From positions 1 to 6,536 of the forward strand of contig CABUBS010000120.1 of assembly GCA_902489855.1 (NCBI GenBank): DNA of 6,536 nucleotides, written 5' to 3'. The translations under genes were made by a program, and so were the position numbers. Source of the DNA: an uncultured Collinsella sp. (GTDB taxonomy: Bacteria > Actinomycetota > Coriobacteriia > Coriobacteriales > Coriobacteriaceae). The notes below the pieces were generated by a model. It made no database searches, had not been told where the DNA came from, and worked only from the letters and a program-made list of their open reading frames with translations. This document shows positions 1-6,536 of this stretch, piece after piece (the stretch's first letter is position 1; every line of letters begins with the position of its first letter).

Positions 1-31
1 AGGTCGCGCTCGGTGAGCTTCATGAAGGCGC
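1..31. other. Left-edge segment not continuous with rpoC
   Basis: The conserved beta' sequence begins abruptly with Asp-Gly-Gly-Arg-Phe at position 32. In beta' proteins this motif is preceded by a conserved Pro-x-x-Gln/Pro-Leu stretch, but here the upstream bases carry an in-frame TGA at 14-16 and show no beta' similarity in any forward frame. The reverse strand reads Phe-Met-Lys-Leu-Thr-Glu-Arg-Asp, which I cannot place. The simplest explanation is a chimeric or inverted piece at a contig end. A true rearrangement in rpoC would be lethal and is unlikely. Confidence 0.6.
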
Positions 32-2870
<2,839 letters not shown>

Positions 2871-2899
<29 letters not shown>

Positions 2900-3494
2900 G
2901 GACGCCATTGAGCTCAAGGACCTGGACGAGCAGCTCCCGCAGCAGCTCGACTGGGCCGGCTACGACGAGTTCGGTGGTGCTGACGGCTCGTTCACCCGCA
3001 ACGGCCACACCATCTCCGCCGAGAAGGCTCGTCTGTACCTGTTCGACGACCTGGGCGTGTCGCAGCGCTGGACCAACAAGTTCAGCGAGGTTGGCATCGA
3101 GACGGTCGGCGACCTGGTCGGCAAGTCCGAGGAAGATCTGCTGCGCATCGATGGTATCGGTGCCAAGGCAATCGAGGAGCTCCGTGACGGCCTGGAGGCC
3201 CACGACCTGCTCTACATCCTCGAGAACAACGACGACGTTGCCGACGAGGAAGACCTCTCGCAGCTGCTGCAGATGGTCTTTAGCCCCGACGGTCCGGACG
3301 ATATCCTGCTGGGTACCTCCGCTCCGACGCATCACGCCGACGCCGACGAGGAGCTCCTGGGCGCCCCGATCGACGACAAGAAGGCTCCCGCCAACGGTGC
3401 CATCAACGAGGACATGGCTTCTCTCGATGAGCTGCTCAACCAGCTCGTGGACACCGACGATGCCGAAGAGGCCAAGGACAACGACGAGGAGTAA
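2871..3494 (+). CDS. rpoC: C-terminal extension of beta' (alpha-CTD-like HhH domain plus acidic tail), frameshifted from rpoC
   Basis: This open frame overlaps the end of the rpoC core frame by 29 nt. Its first ATG (2871) has no Shine-Dalgarno sequence upstream, so it is probably not an independent gene. Moving +1 near 2885 joins GYVDID directly to [16 protein letters not shown], giving a smooth hydrophilic linker. Residues about 61-113 of the frame (3051-3209) form a helix-hairpin-helix unit reading [11 protein letters not shown], then [10 protein letters not shown], then [19 protein letters not shown]. Spacing and residues match the RNA polymerase alpha C-terminal domain. The rest is a low-complexity tail rich in Asp and Glu, with a short leucine-rich stretch ([10 protein letters not shown]) near the end and the terminus [11 protein letters not shown]. 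No signal peptide or membrane segment is present. The alternative is a separate small acidic protein translated by coupling; I consider that less likely. The stop is followed within 6 nt by a hairpin. Confidence 0.75.
3051..3209 (+). other. alpha-CTD-like helix-hairpin-helix domain
   Basis: The encoded 53 residues follow the alpha-CTD layout: an LGVS-type first helix, then a hydrophobic helix ending in GIETVGDLV, then [23 protein letters not shown]. In alpha subunits the equivalent is the LxLSVRxxNxL helix, the GIxTVGDLL turn and the LLxIxNxGxKSxxEIxxxL hairpin and helix that touch the DNA minor groove and activators. The hairpin here is [11 protein letters not shown] in place of the usual NFGxKSLxEI, so the fold is well supported but DNA binding is not shown. 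Confidence 0.75.
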
Positions 3495-3500
3495 CTAGTT

Positions 3501-3522
3501 CCGCCGTTCTAACGAACGGCGG
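3501..3522 (+). terminator. Perfect 9-bp hairpin directly after rpoC, without T tract
   Basis: The arms CCGCCGTTC (3501-3509) and GAACGGCGG (3514-3522) pair perfectly around a TAAC loop, 6 nt after the rpoC stop. No run of T follows; instead a small CGAC/GTCG hairpin (3523-3534) comes next. It may stabilise the mRNA 3' end or assist termination, with the real intrinsic terminator lying 50 nt further on. Confidence 0.5.
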
Positions 3523-3567
3523 CGACCTCCGTCGCTGCGCGGCCCCCAGAGCTACAATCTGTCATTC

Positions 3568-3609
3568 AAAAGGCAGGGCATGACCAGAAGGTCAATGCCC
3601 TGCCTTTTT
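3568..3609 (+). terminator. Intrinsic terminator of the rpoC transcript
   Basis: The left arm AAAAGGCAGGGCATGACC (3568-3585) pairs with GGTCAATGCCCTGCCTTTT (3590-3608), with one bulged A and an AGAA loop. The stem is GC-rich and ends in TTTTT (3605-3609), the classical Rho-independent form on the + strand. It is about 75 nt after the rpoC stop and closes that operon. Confidence 0.85.
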
Positions 3610-3684
3610 CATGCCAACTTGTTCGCCTTGGACGTCGCTCGCTGACGTTGGCTCAACCTGCGGTGCTGACTACTCCCCTTGCAC

Positions 3685-3726
3685 CAAAACCGCCCCGTTC
3701 TCGGTTTTGAGGACGGGGCGGTTTTG
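3685..3726. terminator. Bidirectional terminator between convergent rpoC and pepT
   Basis: The arms CAAAACCGCCCCGT (3685-3698) and ACGGGGCGGTTTTG (3713-3726) form a perfect 14-bp stem with a 14-nt loop. Because the arms start with A-run and end with T-run, the structure works as a terminator on both strands. It sits 24 nt beyond the pepT stop, so its main user is probably pepT on the minus strand, with rpoC read-through as the secondary user. The loop contains a second copy of CGGTTTTG (3702-3709), which can pair alternatively with the left arm. Confidence 0.7.
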
Positions 3727-3749
3727 CTTACCTAGATTGTTCGAGTTCC

Positions 3750-4997
3750 CTATGCAAAGCGGGCGACGAGCTCCTGGAGCACGTCGGTCATCTTGACGAG
3801 CGAACTGACCGGGACGAACTCGTTGACGCCGTGGTAGCAATAGCCGCCGGTGGAAAGGTTGGGGCAGGGCAGACCGCGGAACGACAGCTGGGCGCCGTCG
3901 GTGCCGCCACGAATTGGCAGCACTTGGGGCTCAACGCCGCAGGCAAGGTAGGCTTCCTTGGCAACATCAATAAGCTCGGGATAGTCACGAACGATCTCGG
4001 CCATATTTCGATACTGCTGCTTAATCTCGACCGTCACGCGCTCCTCACCCAGACGCTGGTTGAGCATCGAGGCAGCGGCATCAATAAGGTCGAGTTTCTG
4101 CTGGAACTTGGCGGCGTCATGGTCGCGGACGATATAGCGCGCTGTGGCGTGATCGACGGTCGCAGATACACCCTCAAGGTGATAAAAGCCCTCGTAGCCT
4201 TCCGTATACTCCGGGCGCTGTACGTAGGGGAGCAACGCGTTGAAGTCGCAGAACAGATTGCCTGCGTTGACCATACGGCCCTTAGCGTCGCCCGGGTGGA
4301 TGGACTGGCCCTCAAAGCAGACGGTCGCCTCGGCGGCGTTAAAGCATTCCCACTCCAGTTCGCCGATGGGGCCGCCGTCGACCGTGTAGGCGTACTTGCA
4401 GCCAAAGGTATCGATATCCAACAGCTCGGCTCCGTGGCCGATCTCCTCGTCAGGGCAGAAGCAAATGCCGAGTGCGGGATGGGGCAGAGAAGGGTCCTGA
4501 GCGATACGCGCGACAAGCGACATGATCTCGGCGACGCCTGCCTTGTCGTCCGCGCCCAGCAGCGTGGTGCCATCGCTGCAGACAAGGTCCTCACCTGCGA
4601 GGTCGTTCAGGGCGGGAAGCTTGGCGGTACTCATGGCAACGGGCTTACCGTCAACCGTGCCGCAGACCAGGTCGCCGCCTTCGTAGTGTACGATGTGCGG
4701 TTTCACGCCGGCACCCGGTGCAACTTCGGTGGTGTCGAGATGGGCGATCAAGCCCAGGGCGGGCTTGTCCTCAGCGCCCGCACTTGCGGGGATATGCGCG
4801 CAGACATAGGCGTGCTCGGTCACGTGGGCATCTTCCGCACCAAGCTCGCGCAGCTCTTCAGCCAGCATGTTGGCAAGGTCAAACTGAACGGCGCTCGAGG
4901 GTACCTGGTCGCAGTTTGCATCCTCGGACTGCGTGTTGATCTGGACGTAGCGCAAAAAGCGCTCGAGGACATCGGGGTTCGTGGTGGTGTTTTCCAT
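3750..4997 (-). CDS. pepT: Peptidase T (tripeptide aminopeptidase, M20B)
   Basis: This cytoplasmic di-zinc exopeptidase removes the N-terminal residue of tripeptides in the final steps of peptide use. With Met at 4997 the product has 415 residues, close to E. coli PepT (about 408). Visible metal and catalytic residues: H86 and D88 (AHLDTTEVAPG), D150 (LLGADDKAG), catalytic E184 with E185 (CPDEEIGHG), D207 (YTVDGGPIGELEWE) and H389 (YHGVNEFVP). The QSIHPGDAKGRMVNA segment belongs to the family's dimerisation domain. An open frame continues to an ATG at 5093, but I choose 4997: GGAG lies 8 nt upstream, the extra 32 residues are unlike PepT, and that stretch contains an inverted repeat and a candidate promoter. 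No signal peptide. It is convergent with rpoC and divergent from the metal-repressor gene. Family assignment is firm; the true substrate range is not shown by sequence. Confidence 0.95.
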   Translation of the reverse strand: MENTTTNPDVLERFLRYVQINTQSEDANCDQVPSSAVQFDLANMLAEELRELGAEDAHVTEHAYVCAHIPASAGAEDKPALGLIAHLDTTEVAPGAGVKPHIVHYEGGDLVCGTVDGKPVAMSTAKLPALNDLAGEDLVCSDGTTLLGADDKAGVAEIMSLVARIAQDPSLPHPALGICFCPDEEIGHGAELLDIDTFGCKYAYTVDGGPIGELEWECFNAAEATVCFEGQSIHPGDAKGRMVNAGNLFCDFNALLPYVQRPEYTEGYEGFYHLEGVSATVDHATARYIVRDHDAAKFQQKLDLIDAAASMLNQRLGEERVTVEIKQQYRNMAEIVRDYPELIDVAKEAYLACGVEPQVLPIRGGTDGAQLSFRGLPCPNLSTGGYCYHGVNEFVPVSSLVKMTDVLQELVARFA

Positions 4998-5005
4998 AAA
5001 GACCG

Positions 5006-5009
5006 CTCC
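5006..5009 (-). promoter_or_regulatory. Ribosome binding site that fixes the pepT start
   Basis: On the minus strand GGAG (5009 to 5006) stands 8 nt before the ATG at 4997, an ideal Shine-Dalgarno distance. It decides between this start and the longer frame beginning at 5093. Confidence 0.75.
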
Positions 5010-5035
5010 AATCTTGGTCGTCGTGTGCAACAAGA

Positions 5036-5044
5036 ACTCTAGCA
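5036..5044 (-). promoter_or_regulatory. Candidate extended -10 element for pepT
   Basis: The minus strand reads TGCTAGAGT (5044 to 5036), which fits an extended -10 of the form TGnTAnnnT. Transcription would start about 30 nt before the pepT ATG, leaving room for the GGAG site. No good -35 is visible, as is common for extended -10 promoters. The adjacent inverted repeat would occupy the spacer and -35 zone. Confidence 0.4.
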
Positions 5045-5064
5045 CGGTATGCCACGGCATACCG
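5045..5064. promoter_or_regulatory. Perfect inverted repeat, candidate operator between divergent genes
   Basis: The arms CGGTATGCC (5045-5053) and GGCATACCG (5056-5064) are exact reverse complements separated by AC. The repeat lies 16 nt upstream of a TAGAAT box for the repressor gene and directly upstream of a TGnTAnnnT box for pepT, so a bound dimer could block both. The 20-nt length and paired half-sites fit a winged-helix dimer such as DtxR/MntR, but the sequence is not the standard AT-rich DtxR or MntR box. It could alternatively be a target of another regulator or a leader hairpin. Confidence 0.6.
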
Positions 5065-5080
5065 CGACGCTTGGATGGGG

Positions 5081-5086
5081 TAGAAT
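5081..5086 (+). promoter_or_regulatory. Candidate -10 element for the metal-repressor operon
   Basis: TAGAAT differs from the consensus TATAAT at one base and lies 31 nt before the chosen ATG at 5118. The expected -35 position (about 5058-5063) falls inside the inverted repeat and is poor, which suggests either weak or regulated transcription. Confidence 0.45.
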
Positions 5087-5117
5087 CAGCCATTGAATGC
5101 AGAAGGGACGGAAGATC

Positions 5118-5540
5118 ATGGATACGACAAATAGCTCGCGCGAACTACATCTGACGGTGGCGAACGAAGACTACTTGGAGTGCATGGTTCGCATTGAAAG
5201 CGAAGAGGGGGAAACCAACGGCGTTCGATCGGTCGACATCGCGCAGCGCCTTGGCGTCTCCAAGGCATCGGTCAATAAAGCGGTTTCGGCGCTCAAGGCA
5301 TCCGAGCTTGTCGAGCAATCGCACTACGGCAAGGTAATCCTGACCGATCGCGGTCGCGAGGTTGGCACGGCTATCTGGTACCGTCATCGCCTCATCCGCA
5401 CGTTTTTGGTTCAGGAGCTCGGTGTCGAATTTGAGCGAGCCGATTCCGAGGCCTGCATGATGGAGCATGCGCCATCCGAGGACACGATGAGCCGCTGGAT
5501 CGCCTATCTTGAAAAGCAGGGAATCAGCGTCGAGGAATAG
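5118..5540 (+). CDS. DtxR/MntR-family metal-dependent transcriptional repressor
   Basis: The 140-residue protein is MntR-sized. Residues about 12-80 form the winged helix: a helix with EDYLE, a helix-turn-helix (VRSVDIAQRLGVSKASVNKAVSAL) and a wing (HYGKVILTDRG). Residues about 81-140 form the metal-binding and dimer domain (YRHRLIRTFL, ACMMEH). No C-terminal SH3-like domain is present, unlike full-length DtxR or IdeR. By comparison with known members, likely ligands are D18, E21, H90, C113, E116 and H117. D18 and E21 match MntR; C113-x2-E116-H117 matches the DtxR Cys-x2-Glu-His site. The metal could be Mn or Fe and cannot be decided from sequence. I choose ATG 5118 over ATG 5097 because AAGGGACGGAAG precedes 5118 and the 5097 start would lie almost at the predicted transcription start. 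The next gene begins 10 nt after its stop, so they probably share a transcript. It likely controls its own promoter. Confidence 0.88.
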   Translation: MDTTNSSRELHLTVANEDYLECMVRIESEEGETNGVRSVDIAQRLGVSKASVNKAVSALKASELVEQSHYGKVILTDRGREVGTAIWYRHRLIRTFLVQELGVEFERADSEACMMEHAPSEDTMSRWIAYLEKQGISVEE

Positions 5541-5550
5541 CGGGATATAT

Positions 5551-6444
5551 ATGGATACGAGTTATTACAACCGCTTTGGTGCCGAGGAACTTACGCGCCG
5601 CTTGTCGAGCGAGACCTTGTTGGCGCAGGGCCCCATGGGCAGTGTTCTGTTGAGTGAGTACGATGCCGCCGACATTCCACCGGCGTTTTGGAATCTGGCA
5701 GAGCCGCAGACCGTTTCTCGTATCCATCGCTTGTATGTCGCCGCCGGCGCGCAGGTGCTCATTACCAACACCTTTCAGGCATCGAGCTATGCCCTCAAGC
5801 ACGACCAGATTGCGCCGTCCGTGGCGGAGGTCAATCGCGGGGCCGTCGACGATGCCCGCCAGGCGCACCCTCAGCTGCTGCTAGGCTCGATGGGCCCGAT
5901 CGGTATTGAGTGGTTTGCCGAGGACTCTGCCGAGTATCGTGAAATCCGAGGCATTGCGCGCGAACAGGCGCACGCCTTGCTCAACGCCGGCGTTGACGGT
6001 CTGCTGATCGAGACGGTGACGTCTATCCGTAATTTGCAGCCCATGCTTGCCGGCGCCCGAGATGCCGCCGATGGCATGCCTGTTCTGGTGAGTTTTGTCG
6101 TTGACGATAAAGGCGACCTGTTGGGCGATGGCCTCAACATCGAGGCAGCCGTTTTGTACGCCGAAAAACACGGCGCAAATTCGGTTGGTGTTAATTGCTG
6201 TTCGCTTGCGGCCGCGAACGCGGCGGTGCCCAGGATGGTTGCATCGGCGACTACTCCCGTCACGGTGCGTCCCAACGTAGGCGATCCGGTCCAGACTCAG
6301 GATGGCCCCGTATGGCACGAGAACCCCGAAGCTTTCGCGCGCGCATGCATCGAATGGAGACATGCCGGTGCCGCAATGGTGGGCAGTTGCTGTGGAACCA
6401 CGGCAATCACTACGGCCGCGATGGCCGAGGCGCTCGATATATAA
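5551..6444 (+). CDS. Stand-alone homocysteine S-methyltransferase family protein
   Basis: The 297-residue protein is a single homocysteine-binding TIM-barrel domain, as in MmuM/Mht enzymes and the N-terminal module of cobalamin methionine synthase. Such enzymes move a methyl group to homocysteine, or a related thiol, using a zinc-activated thiolate. Key signatures: LAQGPMGSVLL near residues 24-33 (usually DGAMGT), AGAQVLITNTFQAS, GSMGPIG, LLIETVTS, and the zinc cysteines C216 (GVNCC) and C280-C281 (GSCCGTT). The 64-residue interval fits the methionine synthase spacing. No folate or cobalamin domain is fused, so the donor is unknown: S-methylmethionine, S-adenosylmethionine, or a partner protein. 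I choose ATG 5551, preceded by GGGA at 5 nt, rather than the upstream extension that overlaps the repressor gene. It is co-oriented with the repressor at a 10-nt gap and is the last gene of the unit. The family is firm; the exact reaction is open. Confidence 0.9.
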   Translation: MDTSYYNRFGAEELTRRLSSETLLAQGPMGSVLLSEYDAADIPPAFWNLAEPQTVSRIHRLYVAAGAQVLITNTFQASSYALKHDQIAPSVAEVNRGAVDDARQAHPQLLLGSMGPIGIEWFAEDSAEYREIRGIAREQAHALLNAGVDGLLIETVTSIRNLQPMLAGARDAADGMPVLVSFVVDDKGDLLGDGLNIEAAVLYAEKHGANSVGVNCCSLAAANAAVPRMVASATTPVTVRPNVGDPVQTQDGPVWHENPEAFARACIEWRHAGAAMVGSCCGTTAITTAAMAEALDI

Positions 6445-6449
6445 AGGGC

Positions 6450-6477
6450 AAACCGCTCCATACGGGGCGGTTTTTTT
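6450..6477 (+). terminator. Intrinsic terminator of the repressor-methyltransferase operon
   Basis: AAACCGCTCC (6450-6459) pairs with GGGGCGGTTT (6464-6473) around an ATAC loop, with one G-T pair, and runs into seven T (6471-6477). It begins 6 nt after the stop codon and is a strong Rho-independent terminator. Confidence 0.9.
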
Positions 6478-6494
6478 ATTCAAGACTTTAGTCC

Positions 6495-6515
6495 GCTGGC
6501 CGCGCAGCGGCCAGC
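6495..6515. repeat. GC-rich 9-bp hairpin at the right end
   Basis: GCTGGCCGC (6495-6503) and GCGGCCAGC (6507-6515) pair perfectly around GCA. It is followed by TTTAA on the + strand and has no T run on the minus strand. It could be a weak second terminator, a terminator for a convergent gene beyond the window, or a dispersed palindromic repeat. Confidence 0.45.
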
Positions 6516-6536
6516 TTTAAACCACCCGCTGCATCA

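Noticed and set aside
3552..3557. TACAAT as a possible -10 box for a small RNA after rpoC
   Set aside because: No -35 is present at the right distance and the transcript would be only about 45 nt, ending at the rpoC terminator; it is better read as terminator flank.
3611..3796. A 61-codon open frame on the + strand in the rpoC-pepT gap
   Set aside because: It runs through the bidirectional terminator stem and into the pepT 3' end, and lacks a ribosome binding site and any recognisable sequence.
3831..5042. A 403-codon open frame on the + strand across pepT
   Set aside because: It is antisense to a clear peptidase T with all metal ligands, and has no domain of its own or ribosome binding site.
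4998..5093. N-terminal 32-residue extension of PepT from ATG 5093
   Set aside because: It is unlike the family, overlaps the inverted repeat and promoter elements, and the internal ATG at 4997 has a well-spaced GGAG.
5509..5550. Upstream start of the methyltransferase overlapping the repressor gene
   Set aside because: The extra 14 residues lie inside the repressor coding sequence and are not family-like; ATG 5551 has its own GGGA site.

Overview
The window looks like a high-GC Gram-positive chromosome segment, most likely a Coriobacteriia member such as Collinsella. The basis is GC-rich codon use, a beta' subunit without the large proteobacterial trigger-loop insertion, and an unusual acidic C-terminal extension on that subunit. 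The genus is inferred from general resemblance, not from a search.

Layout. Positions 32-3494 (+) hold the 3' two-thirds or more of rpoC, the RNA polymerase beta' subunit. The N-terminus is missing, and the first 31 bases do not continue the rpoC frame, so the left edge is probably a contig or assembly boundary. The conserved beta' core reads openly from 32 to about 2884. It then meets a +1 frame discontinuity near 2885 and continues in another frame to 3494. That second part encodes a helix-hairpin-helix domain resembling the C-terminal domain of the alpha subunit, followed by a very acidic tail. I read 32-3494 as one gene broken by a frameshift, whether error or real mutation.

Positions 3495-3749 are non-coding and hold three stem-loops: a 9-bp hairpin directly after rpoC, an intrinsic terminator, and a 14-bp stem that probably serves as a bidirectional terminator between convergent rpoC and pepT.

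Positions 3750-4997 (-) encode peptidase T, a zinc tripeptidase. It is divergent from a two-gene unit on the + strand: a small DtxR/MntR-type metal-dependent repressor (5118-5540) and, 10 nt later, a stand-alone homocysteine S-methyltransferase-type enzyme (5551-6444), closed by an intrinsic terminator at 6450-6477. The intergenic region between pepT and the repressor contains a perfect inverted repeat with 9-bp arms (5045-5064). It lies between candidate promoter elements for both directions and is a good candidate operator, possibly for the adjacent repressor.

How the genes relate. rpoC is a housekeeping transcription gene, separate from the rest. The other three genes suggest a local module in which a metal-sensing repressor may control itself, the zinc methyltransferase and perhaps the divergent zinc peptidase. 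That regulatory link is inference. I see no mobile element, CRISPR array, tRNA or rRNA.
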